A stretch of DNA of 64,000 bases from JASSUD01 sp031963415 (GTDB lineage Bacteria; Pseudomonadota; Gammaproteobacteria; Burkholderiales; Burkholderiaceae): assembly GCA_031963415.1 (NCBI GenBank), contig JASSUI010000001.1, forward strand, positions 186,001-250,000, written 5' to 3'. The notes beneath the pieces were generated by a model. The model saw only the letters and a program-made list of their open reading frames with translations. It was not told where the DNA came from and searched no databases. Of this stretch, positions 27,501 through 35,613 are shown one piece after another. The translations under genes were made by a program, and so were the position numbers. Position 1 is the stretch's first letter. Each line of letters starts with the position of its first letter.

Positions 27501-29608
27501 GTATTCGGATTCCTGGCGCAGATTTGAGCTATAGCGTATTTGATTCTGCCCAGTTGCAGCGGGCGGATCTCAGCAAGACGAACTTAACGGGCACCTGGTT
27601 GCGCCACGCTAACTTAACTAGCGCGCGCATGGCTGGAGTGCAGTTGGGAGAATTGCCGAGTTTGCGGTTGCATAGCACCGTTAGGGCTTGCTGTTATTCG
27701 TCAGATGGACGCTACCTAGCAGCAGCGACAGATAACTGGGAGATTGAACTGTATGACGCCAAGACATTAGCCCATCTCCACACCTTCAAAGGGCATACCG
27801 ATGATATAACAAGCATCGCGTTGTCGCCCGATGGGCAAACACTGGCCTCGGGCAGTGATGACAAAACCGTGCGGCTGTGGTCGGTCGCCGAGAAAAAGCC
27901 GTTGCACATTTTTGAAGGCCATACCGGGTGGGTGAAAAACGTCGCGTTGTCAACCGATGGGCAAACGCTAGCATCAGGCAGTGAGGACAAGACGATACGG
28001 CTGTGGTCAGTCACCGAGCAAAAGCTGCTGCACACCTTCAAAGGCCACACCGACCGGGTGACAAGCGTCGCGTTGTCGACCGACGGGCAAACGCTGGCTT
28101 CAGGAAGTTGGGATAAAACGGTGCGTCTATGGTCGGTCGCCGAGAAAAAGCTGCTGCACACCTTTCAAGGCCATACAAAGTCGGTGACAAGCATTGCGTT
28201 GTCGCGCGATGGGCAAACGCTGGCTTCGGGAAGTGGAGACAACACGGTACGCCTGTGGTCGGTCGCCGAGAAAAAGCCGCTGTACACTTTCGAAGGGCAT
28301 ACCAGCATAGTGAGAAGCGTCGCGTTGTCGCGCAATGGACAAACGCTGGCTTCGGGAAGTGATGACAACACGGTACGGCTGTGGTCGGTCGCCGAGAAAA
28401 AACCGCTGCACACCTTCGAAGGACATACCCACTGGGTGACAAGCGTCGCATTGTCCCCCGATGGACAAACACTGATTTCAGGCAGTTGGGATAACACGGT
28501 AAGGCTGTGGTCAGTCGCCAAACAAAAGCCAATGCGCACCTTCGAAGGACATACTGATTATGTAACTAGCGTCGCGTTGTCGCCCGATAAACAAACGCTG
28601 GCTTCGGGAAGTGTGGATAACACGGTGCGGCTATGGTCGGTCGCCAAGCAAAAGCCGCGGCACACCTTCGCAGGCCATAACTGGGGAGTAACAAGCATCG
28701 CGTTGTCGAGCGATGGACAAACGCTGGCTTCGGGAAGTGAGGACAACACGGTGCGACTGTGGTCGGTCACCGAGAAAAAGCTGCTGCACTCCTTCGAAGA
28801 ACATACCAGCATAGTGAGAAGTGTCGCGTTGTCAACCGATGGACAAACGCTAGCTTCGGGCAGTGATGACAAAACCGTGCGGCTGTGGTCGGTCGCCGAG
28901 AAAAAGCCGCTACACACCTTCGAAGGGCATACCGACTTGGTGACAAGCGTTGCGTTGTCGAGCGATGGACAAACGCTGGCTTCAGGCAGTGGAGACAAAA
29001 CCGTGCGGCTATGGTCGATCATCGAGCAAAAACCGTTACACACCTTCAAAGGACATACCAGTTATGTGTCAAGCGTCACGTTCTCGCGTGATGGACAAAC
29101 GCTGGCTTCGGGAAGTGGAGATGAGACGGTACGGCTGTGGTCAGTCGCCGAGCAAAAGCCGCTGCACACCTTCGAAGGACATACCGACTTGGTGACAAGC
29201 GTCGCGTTGTCGCCCGATGGGCAAACGTTGGCTTCGGGCAGCGAGGATAAAACTGTGCGGCTGTGGTCGATTACTTCGGGACAATGTTTAACCGTCATTC
29301 AAGGTTTTAATGGAAAAGTCAATTCCGTGGCTTGGTACACGGGTGCTGACGGACTCTGGTTGGCAACGGGAAGTGCCGATAAAGTTGTGCGCCTGTGGCA
29401 AGTACACCGGGACGGTGAGGCGTGCCGTGTGACATTACACTGGGCCTCAGCGCAAACAACATTGACAGCACCAGATATATGCATCCAAGACGTTATCGGG
29501 CTAAGCACGTTGAATACCCAACTACTCAAGCAACGCGGCGCGATAGGAGAACCGCGTCAGACTGAGCAGCAAGAAGCGCGGTCACCGGTTACAGGAGTGA
29601 TTGCCTGA
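24530..29608 (+). CDS. Giant STAND protein: TPR-like - TIR/SEFIR-like - NACHT - pentapeptide - WD40 (2)
   Basis: 1692 residues, paralogue of the gene 51 bases upstream and probably co-transcribed with it (own ribosome site CGGAG before the ATG). N-terminal helices at about 35-140 differ most from STAND 1. TIR/SEFIR-like module from about 211 (PSLFLVYAHDNSAQGKAEA, LYSDQTPLGQP). NACHT Walker A GVAGTGKST at 577-585 and Walker B FIFDGYDE around D657, sensor FVITSRPEYL. Pentapeptide stretch GANLKSIRIPGADLSYS. Fourteen WD40 blades from about 1050. Its last 60 residues (LHWASAQTTLTAPDICIQD) nearly equal STAND 1. All NTPase motifs are intact. Role as in STAND 1, by architecture. The serine/threonine-rich linker at about 145-190 separates the N-terminal helices from the TIR-like domain. 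Confidence 0.9.
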   Translation: MWPNVSNLFGTGVTQPSPAATVGQSQQLNSHRGAAGQTTYYEKIIQQTKIEIQSGAFNQTKEDALISLYLEYANFLNKCGQSAKINDQYNAALQKAEAKQQRYPGDPQEKKALLSLYKDWLRVLETGGLSEEALSLSQKIHALHPSTLSSHTSVTPAVSESNTSTSTQASHSTSNVSPLLPVSPDIQTKGKLTDRLFEKLLSILGALKITDTPSLFLVYAHDNSAQGKAEAHISRYLIDKLKQIRAINLYSDQTPLGQPYSGVRKTSKQDGQLTDILTSQLCLLPDQLRDDVEVVDKVAVCCSEVLGNYLEKWPHYKDFCRELQEAYEQDLKQKSTAAIRAVVNAFSQKKNFHHVLTEMAFLQIRAQKRDDQHDIIPVPLTPNSYEQCLTHFIPETTVRMGDIYRAERQAKAGQEIYPNQGKHGVLFKLIERLFVGNEEAQTFLDKFWHGYGHLITRSQQTSAIDALEFDNLVEGIFNEVRTTFHSQLAFTVQQSQAEQRKALQDVPQPLAVLGENIEQFKLAYEENLKGTGELDVLSMYVPMQGIKESPQGKERVDLEAELEQFFTSEARVFLLQGVAGTGKSTFNRYLALKKLNEYHQLSQTQNDPPLVFFIELRSIDNPNKNVIQQFLQSKEFASEQIEALRKHSHQRCIFIFDGYDEIKERNRNFYELNELWRWDNAKFVITSRPEYLDQNNYQTYFRPKASPQALWEVSMAPFSPEQRSHYIKNYVENALTSWTAEKYEQAFNQLSSLKEELERPIVLRLLLQILPELMAAGQNPKNLTLGAVYEKYFQEWWGNWQSRLGAIQLAFTEEAAKDELCEETGGFIQQGFEYIQDCALALTKERKYVAEQNKRFQAQYKEIYRTFFEGGAKTRLLRFNAPLQRNSENHYRFSHTSMQEYLVARAICDPDFKYIAPYPTDVINQLSIVEEPVILDFLVEQVKAQRSFKAYLDAWIEASKEADAPVTVGAANAITILVRARIQFNGANLKSIRIPGADLSYSVFDSAQLQRADLSKTNLTGTWLRHANLTSARMAGVQLGELPSLRLHSTVRACCYSSDGRYLAAATDNWEIELYDAKTLAHLHTFKGHTDDITSIALSPDGQTLASGSDDKTVRLWSVAEKKPLHIFEGHTGWVKNVALSTDGQTLASGSEDKTIRLWSVTEQKLLHTFKGHTDRVTSVALSTDGQTLASGSWDKTVRLWSVAEKKLLHTFQGHTKSVTSIALSRDGQTLASGSGDNTVRLWSVAEKKPLYTFEGHTSIVRSVALSRNGQTLASGSDDNTVRLWSVAEKKPLHTFEGHTHWVTSVALSPDGQTLISGSWDNTVRLWSVAKQKPMRTFEGHTDYVTSVALSPDKQTLASGSVDNTVRLWSVAKQKPRHTFAGHNWGVTSIALSSDGQTLASGSEDNTVRLWSVTEKKLLHSFEEHTSIVRSVALSTDGQTLASGSDDKTVRLWSVAEKKPLHTFEGHTDLVTSVALSSDGQTLASGSGDKTVRLWSIIEQKPLHTFKGHTSYVSSVTFSRDGQTLASGSGDETVRLWSVAEQKPLHTFEGHTDLVTSVALSPDGQTLASGSEDKTVRLWSITSGQCLTVIQGFNGKVNSVAWYTGADGLWLATGSADKVVRLWQVHRDGEACRVTLHWASAQTTLTAPDICIQDVIGLSTLNTQLLKQRGAIGEPRQTEQQEARSPVTGVIA
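27810..29310 (+). repeat. Tandem 126-bp WD40-coding repeats in STAND 2
   Basis: Twelve in-phase 126-bp units with the same frame and consensus as in STAND 1. The residue before D in SGSxD runs D, E, W, G, D, W, V, E, D, G, G, E, and the two residues after GHT/GHN run GW, DR, KS, SI, HW, DY, WG, SI, DL, SY, DL. The backbone of the repeat hardly changes. Confidence 0.95.
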
Positions 29609-29922
29609 TTTTCGTTGACTCTCCTTCGCTCATGATGCTCCGATCAAATTTTGTAATTGCCTCACCACATAGTCATGAAAAAGTAGCGTCCAGCCGTGGC
29701 GTTGCATTAGAGATCCACAGTGCCGTAGATAGTCGCGTCAAGATCAATATTTTACCCAGTAAGGAGTATTCCCTACCTTCGCAAGCCATTTGACAGCCAC
29801 ACTGGTTTATCAATCTGACGATAAGATCACTTTGCATACCTTTAAAGCAACAGCTGTTGGAGCTGTTGCTGCTTAACGTCATAGACTATGCCCCTAAAGA
29901 CAAGAACATAGTGTGAATGATC
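29609..29922. other. Intergenic region between convergent STAND genes
   Basis: 314 bases. A short plus-strand frame reads SRGVALEIHSAVDSRVKIN and then stops; it may be a gene relic, not recognised. A strong hairpin near the right end is listed separately. Confidence 0.4.
29846..29870. terminator. Hairpin between convergent STAND genes
   Basis: AGCAACAGCT (29846-29855) and AGCTGTTGCT (29861-29870) form a perfect 10-bp stem with a GTTGG loop between two convergent genes. It could stop transcription from both sides, though U-runs are weak. Confidence 0.45.
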
Positions 29923-32900
29923 TCAGTTCAGCTCACCTTCTGGCAAATTTTGTGATTCAGAGGATATACGAGAAACTTCTTCTGTAGAGAGTTCTAAAGA
30001 TAAAGTATTAGTTACCAAGTCCGAATTCTGAGTATCTTCTATCAAATTTGATGATTTTTGAAGAAACGCCATACATGAATCTATCCATTTCAAAAAAAAT
30101 ATCACCCCCATCATAGAAAAATTAGCCCAGTATAAGAGTGATATATATGATTTCATTGGCACCATAGCATCAGAATCTCTCTGCCTTTGTGCAATCAGGT
30201 TTTTATTTTCTAAATCTAAATTTAGGGCATCTTTAATGACCAAATTAGTTACAGACAGCTCATTTTGACTCGAGGTCCAAAATAAACTGGCTTTCCATTT
30301 TTTCTCTTTTCGTTCTAGTAAAATAATACGAATTAAATTTTCACTCCCACTAACTATAATTTTTGCTGAATTTTCAGCAAATCCTTGCAGGGCAATTGAA
30401 TGAATGTTTCTAATGAAAGATCGAATGGTTGCTTCGCATTTACCTGTATTTACCGACCATAGCTTCACTGTACCATCCAAGCTACCTGATACTAGCCATC
30501 TACTGTCTTGCGAAAAACACATGCTAGTAACTGGCCAATTATGCCCTTTGAGTTTTCGGCGCCATGATGCTCCTGCATTGCTATTTAGCTCCCAAAGCTC
30601 TACTGTATTATCGTGATTTCCAGATGCTAACCAACTACTATCTGGCGAGATTGAAACACTCTCAACTGGATCCAAATTAACAATCTCGAATGTTTGGCGC
30701 ATTCTTTCTACATTATCGTTGTTTATTTTAAATTTTTCTGTTACCCATTTATCATCTAACCATTTCAAGTCAATTTTAGTTTTGTTACTATGCCCCTTAA
30801 CCGCCTGATGAAATATTGCTCCTCCTTCATTTAATTTCCATAATCTTATTGCCCTATCGTTATCCCCGGCTATTAACCACTCACCATCTGGTGAAATTGA
30901 CACGCTTTTGATTTGAGCATTACATTCTGCAAGTGTTTGATGTAAAGTTTTTTGAATATTTTTTAATTTCCAGAGTTTTATCGTTTTATCATCACTCGCA
31001 GATGCTAACCATTCGCCATCCGGTGAGATCGATAAACTCAAAACATGGCCTTCATGTCCTTCTAGTGTCTGACAAGATGAGGCTTCACCATTGCTCAGCT
31101 TCCATAATTTAATTGTTTTATCATCGCTTCCAGACACCAACCACCGACCATCAGGTGAAATTAATATGCTCCTAACTTGACCACTGTGCCCCTCAAGGGT
31201 TTGACGCAAAATTGCCCCAGTGTTTCTTAATTCCCAGAGCTTCACTGTTTTGTCATCACTCCCAGATGCTAACCATTTACCATCAGGTGAGATCGATATA
31301 CTTCTAACCTTATCACTACGCCTTTCAAGCTTTTCCTGAGATTGGATTTCCTTATTTGGCGCCCATAGCTTTACCGTCTTATCCCAACTGCCAGATGCTA
31401 GCCACCTACCATCTGGTGAAAATGAGATGCTGCTTACTAGAGATTTATGCCCTTCAAACGTCCGTTTTAACAGTGATCTTTGTGATCTCAAATCCCATAA
31501 TTTTATCGTGCTATTATCACTGCTCGAAGCAAGCCATTGACCATCTAACATTGGATTGTCACTATCATTTGGCGAAAAAACTATGCTTGTCAAACCAGGC
31601 CTGTCTTCAAACGTTTGCCTCAACAATACTTCCGTGTTTTCTAATTCCCAAAGCTTTATTACCCCGTCTGCACTCCCCGAAGCTAACCATTTACCATGCG
31701 GTGAGAACGACACGCCGGCAATCTCATCATCATGTTTTTCAAGTGTTTTCCACAATATTGCTTCTGTTTCCCCTAACTTCCAAAGTTTTACGCTTTTATC
31801 CGAGCCTCCTGATGCTAGTAACTTACCGTCCGGCGAAGCTGACACACTATTAATCGCATTGTTGTGATCCTCAAGCACGTACTTATTCTCACCTGTTTCT
31901 ACTGCCCATAGCTTGATTGTTTCATCACTACCGGCTGATACTACCCATTGACCATCGGGAGAGAACGCAACGCTTTTTATTCCTCCAGCGTTGCAATGCG
32001 TTAATTTGTGCCTTAATTCACCTGTCTTAACTGACCATAAACTTAAAGTTAACGCACCTTCAGCTAATGCTAGCCATTGGCTATCCGGCGAAAACGCAAC
32101 ACTATTTCCCGGCCGAACCCATCCTAAAAATGAGCTACCAAGGTTATATTTAAGCTTTATATTTTGCTGGTTTTCTTTTTGTACAACTTGATATAGTTTG
32201 CATCCGCCATTATGGACACCAACTGCTAGCCATTGACCATTTGGAGAGTAAGCAATAGCCAAAATTTTCCCACCTACTTCTAATGCAGGCATTTCTCCAA
32301 ATTCAACATCTTTTAAATTCGCTTCGCGCATGTTAGCGCCATATAACCAGCTGCCACACAACTTTACTTTGGTTAAATCAGCTCCTTCAAATCGCGCGTA
32401 ATCAAATATTCCATGACTTAAATCTGCATTGGGAACCCTAATTTCCCTTAAATCCATTCTGCTAAAAGATATTCCCGCTCTAACCAATATCGTAATAGCA
32501 TTAGCGGCACCCACCGTCACAGCGGCATTGGCCTCCTTAGAAGCCTCTATCCATGCATGAAGGTACGCTTTAAATTGTGCTTTTTCTTTAACTTTTTCCA
32601 CCAGATAATCTAAAATTGGTGGCTCTTTAATTAATGAAAGCTGATTCAGCGCATCATTTGGATGAGGTTCCAACGCCTCAAAATTAGGAGGGCAAATGGC
32701 TCGAGCCACCAAATACTCCTGCATTGATTTATGCGAAAACTCATAATGCTGCCTCTGCTTCATTTGGAATGGTGCGTTGAAACGCAGCAATCGAGTCTTA
32801 GCCCCTCCCGTAAAAAAAACTTCGTGCAGCTTTTGGTTCCGTCTTGCAAAATCCGGCGTATCCTGCGCGGAAAGCAGCCCCGCCTTGGTCAATTCCACCG

Positions 32901-35196
32901 CACAATTTTCTATATAGGAAAAACCCTGTTGTATGAACCCACCTACGCATTCAGAAAGCTCTTGTTTTGCTTCTTCTTCATTCTGACTTAATACAACACT
33001 CCCCAAGCGAACTTGCCACTTGCCCCACCATTTCTGAAAGTATTGCTCGTAGATCGCACTAAGTGTTAAAGCGCTCTTGCTTTGATCTACCTCTCTCACT
33101 TCAGGCAGCGTCTGCAATAACATATGCAAGACGATTGGGCGCTCCAGCTCTTTTTTTAAAGTGGTCAATTTATTAAATTCTTGCTCATACTGATCGATAG
33201 TCCATCCAGGGCTGTTTCTATAGACATAATTTTGGATGTATTCCAATCTTTGTTGAGAGGTGAATGGTGCCATCCAAACTTCCCTCAACCTATTTGAAGT
33301 ACCTCTTGGACGGAAAAACACTTGGTAATTCGCATCCAAATACTCGGGACGGCTTGTAATCACAAATTTTGCGTTTTTCCACTGCCATAATTTGTTTAAA
33401 TCATAAAAATTTTTATTCTTTTCTTTGATCTCGTCATATCCATCAAAAATAAAAATACAACGCTGATGCGAATGCGTTTGTAACGCCTTAACCTGCTCTG
33501 ATGCAAACCCTTGACTCTGTAAAAATTGTTCGATTACTCGTTCATTCGGTTCTTTAATGCTTCTGAGTTCGATAAAAAAAACTAAAGGCGGATCATTTTG
33601 TGTTTGGGAGAGTTGTTGATAATCTTGTAGTTTTTTAAGGGCTAGATGGCGATTAAACGTTGACTTCCCTGTCCCCGCATGACCCTGCAGTAAAAATACA
33701 GTGTCTTCTGACTCGAAGAAACGCTCTAGCTCTGTCTCAAGATCGACGACCTCTTCACCCTGTCCGCCTTTCTTAATCCCTTGCACTGGCACATACATCG
33801 ACAGCACATTCGATTCACCAGTATCTTTTAAATTCTTTTCATAATCTTGCTTAAATTGCTTAATATTTTCTCCCAATATCGCGAGCGGCTGCGATACGGC
33901 CTGAAGTGCTCTTTTTTGTTCTTCTTGACTTAAGGTCTCTACGAGGTGCTGCATAAACTTTTGTTGCCATGCAGGATTGCAAAACTGCTGTGCTGTGGAA
34001 GAAATCTTTTGGTGTAGTTCTCCCCATATACCACCAAAGATACTATTCAACTGTTTAGCAAACTCAAGCGGGCCAAGTGGATTTGATTCATCATTTAATC
34101 TCTCAATACAATCAATGTACCCCTGCCAAAATTTGCTCAGAAATAGTTGAGCTTTATCGTCCTCTACAAGTAACCGTTCGATCAGCTTAAACAACACAGC
34201 ATGTCGACCTCGATTCGGATATAGCGTTTGATCCTCTTGCTCGAAGCGAGCAATATCACTCATCCGAACCGTGGTGGCGGAAATGAAATGCCCGAGGCAC
34301 GACTGAAAGCTATTGGGTGTTAATGCAACCGGAATAATGCCGTGATCTTTCTTGTATTTCGCTCGGATTTGCAAAAAAGCAATTTCCGTCAACACATGAT
34401 GAAACCCTGCTTTATATTTCTCCTCTTGCGAAAATATTTCGACTACCTCACGTACTGCTGAAATACCTTTTAGGTCGCCCTGTTGCAGGTAGGTTTCTCT
34501 ATCCTCTAGATAAGCCTCGTGAAGCGCCTGATAAAAATCTTCATAATGTGGCCATTTTAAGTAGCTGCCTAATACTTCTGAACAGCACACCGCTACATTG
34601 TTAACAGGTTCCACATCACTGCGTAATTGAACCGGTAATAAGCAAAGTTGGCTGGTTAAGATATCTTCCAGCTTTCCGTCTTCCTTACGATCTGTTCCAG
34701 CACCGGAATAGGGTTGCCCCATCGGCGTTTGATCCGAATACAGATTCACTCGAGTTTGAGATAGCTTTTCAATTAAATACTTTGAGATCTCTGCCTTCGC
34801 CTGTCCATGAGCGGAATTATGATGCGCGTACACTAAAAACAGGCTGGGTTTATTTGACACGTCCAAAGACCCTAACGTGGATAGCGCCATTTCAAATAGA
34901 TAGTCGACCAGTGCGTTTTTGTCCGCAGCGGACAAGCCAATCGTTTGCGTTTGAACAGATGAAGAAGCAGTTGATCGAACCCATATAGGAGCATTGCTTG
35001 CAAATAGGGCGAACGGAGAAGCCACCGATGCATTCTCGTTATTTCCTGATGCATTATTTTCTTGGCTAGATGAATCGACGGTTTCATCAGTATCCGGCTC
35101 TCGCTCTTGTTCGGAGGCCCGATCCAAATAATCTTGCGCTCTTCTCTGCGCCTGAGCGCCTGACATCGCCTGAGAAATAGAACTGTTCCTCATCAC
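29923..35196 (-). CDS. Giant STAND protein: TIR/SEFIR-like - NACHT - pentapeptide - WD40 (3, divergent)
   Basis: 1757 residues on the opposite strand. It lacks the TPR-like N-terminus. TIR/SEFIR-like module from about 115 (PSLFLVYAHHNSAHGQAKAE, LYSDQTPMGQP, VAVCCSEVLGSYLKWPHY), NACHT Walker A GHAGTGKST at 505-513, Walker B FIFDGYDE at D585, sensor FVITSRPEYL, pentapeptides at about 915-970 (DLREIRVPNADLSHG). The WD40 region (about 975-1630) is far more diverged than in the tandem pair and has insertions (e.g. SPNDSDNPMLDG), so it has not been homogenised. After it follows a unique tail with one likely membrane segment (LLYWANFSMMGVIFFLKW). Start is GTG 35196 or ATG 35193, AAGGAG upstream. It may be the older, fixed member of the set. 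Confidence 0.88.
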   Translation of the reverse strand: MMRNSSISQAMSGAQAQRRAQDYLDRASEQEREPDTDETVDSSSQENNASGNNENASVASPFALFASNAPIWVRSTASSSVQTQTIGLSAADKNALVDYLFEMALSTLGSLDVSNKPSLFLVYAHHNSAHGQAKAEISKYLIEKLSQTRVNLYSDQTPMGQPYSGAGTDRKEDGKLEDILTSQLCLLPVQLRSDVEPVNNVAVCCSEVLGSYLKWPHYEDFYQALHEAYLEDRETYLQQGDLKGISAVREVVEIFSQEEKYKAGFHHVLTEIAFLQIRAKYKKDHGIIPVALTPNSFQSCLGHFISATTVRMSDIARFEQEDQTLYPNRGRHAVLFKLIERLLVEDDKAQLFLSKFWQGYIDCIERLNDESNPLGPLEFAKQLNSIFGGIWGELHQKISSTAQQFCNPAWQQKFMQHLVETLSQEEQKRALQAVSQPLAILGENIKQFKQDYEKNLKDTGESNVLSMYVPVQGIKKGGQGEEVVDLETELERFFESEDTVFLLQGHAGTGKSTFNRHLALKKLQDYQQLSQTQNDPPLVFFIELRSIKEPNERVIEQFLQSQGFASEQVKALQTHSHQRCIFIFDGYDEIKEKNKNFYDLNKLWQWKNAKFVITSRPEYLDANYQVFFRPRGTSNRLREVWMAPFTSQQRLEYIQNYVYRNSPGWTIDQYEQEFNKLTTLKKELERPIVLHMLLQTLPEVREVDQSKSALTLSAIYEQYFQKWWGKWQVRLGSVVLSQNEEEAKQELSECVGGFIQQGFSYIENCAVELTKAGLLSAQDTPDFARRNQKLHEVFFTGGAKTRLLRFNAPFQMKQRQHYEFSHKSMQEYLVARAICPPNFEALEPHPNDALNQLSLIKEPPILDYLVEKVKEKAQFKAYLHAWIEASKEANAAVTVGAANAITILVRAGISFSRMDLREIRVPNADLSHGIFDYARFEGADLTKVKLCGSWLYGANMREANLKDVEFGEMPALEVGGKILAIAYSPNGQWLAVGVHNGGCKLYQVVQKENQQNIKLKYNLGSSFLGWVRPGNSVAFSPDSQWLALAEGALTLSLWSVKTGELRHKLTHCNAGGIKSVAFSPDGQWVVSAGSDETIKLWAVETGENKYVLEDHNNAINSVSASPDGKLLASGGSDKSVKLWKLGETEAILWKTLEKHDDEIAGVSFSPHGKWLASGSADGVIKLWELENTEVLLRQTFEDRPGLTSIVFSPNDSDNPMLDGQWLASSSDNSTIKLWDLRSQRSLLKRTFEGHKSLVSSISFSPDGRWLASGSWDKTVKLWAPNKEIQSQEKLERRSDKVRSISISPDGKWLASGSDDKTVKLWELRNTGAILRQTLEGHSGQVRSILISPDGRWLVSGSDDKTIKLWKLSNGEASSCQTLEGHEGHVLSLSISPDGEWLASASDDKTIKLWKLKNIQKTLHQTLAECNAQIKSVSISPDGEWLIAGDNDRAIRLWKLNEGGAIFHQAVKGHSNKTKIDLKWLDDKWVTEKFKINNDNVERMRQTFEIVNLDPVESVSISPDSSWLASGNHDNTVELWELNSNAGASWRRKLKGHNWPVTSMCFSQDSRWLVSGSLDGTVKLWSVNTGKCEATIRSFIRNIHSIALQGFAENSAKIIVSGSENLIRIILLERKEKKWKASLFWTSSQNELSVTNLVIKDALNLDLENKNLIAQRQRDSDAMVPMKSYISLLYWANFSMMGVIFFLKWIDSCMAFLQKSSNLIEDTQNSDLVTNTLSLELSTEEVSRISSESQNLPEGELN

Positions 35197-35613
35197 CCCA
35201 TCTCCTTTTTATTATCAAAGCCTTCACGGCTAATTTGGTGCGCATTCTATATGAGGTAAGAAGGTGTATAGATTTATTTTTTACTTGGACTGCTTGTTAC
35301 AAATTTGTATAAGCGCTTCCGGAATAACCATCCAGATGGGTATTTGCTGCATCTGCTGTATTGGGGAGGTTTTTTGATAAACACTGGTTTGTTGACAAAG
35401 CAAAAACCGTAATCGCTAAGAAATCCGTTTATTCGGAGGTATTGGCCTTGAAGTTACGTGATTTTTTAAAAACTTGGGAAGGGACGGAACAAGAAAACAA
35501 ATGAAACCGTCTTTTTATGGCGGAATAGTCTGCCCACAATCTTGAAGAAGATCGTGGGCAGACCTATTAGGGAAAGACTATAGAGAAAGAGAAAGCGCCA
35601 AGCTTACATGACA
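35197..35613. other. Intergenic region with a long inverted repeat
   Basis: 417 bases between STAND 3 and the IS256 element; the promoter of STAND 3 should lie at its left end. No gene seen. It holds the inverted repeat at 35528-35563. Confidence 0.5.
35528..35563. repeat. 16-bp inverted repeat (hairpin)
   Basis: Arms 35528-35543 (GTCTGCCCACAATCTT) and 35548-35563 pair with one mismatch around a 4-base loop. No U-run follows on either strand, so it is a strong hairpin of unknown role rather than a typical terminator; it may be the end of a lost element. Confidence 0.6.

Noticed and set aside
22669..29298. Many long minus-strand frames opposite the WD40 repeats, all reading variants of LPEASVCPSGDNATLVT
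   Set aside because: They arise because the 126-bp coding repeat happens to be open on the other strand. Same phase in every unit, no ribosome sites, overlap fully with the STAND genes.
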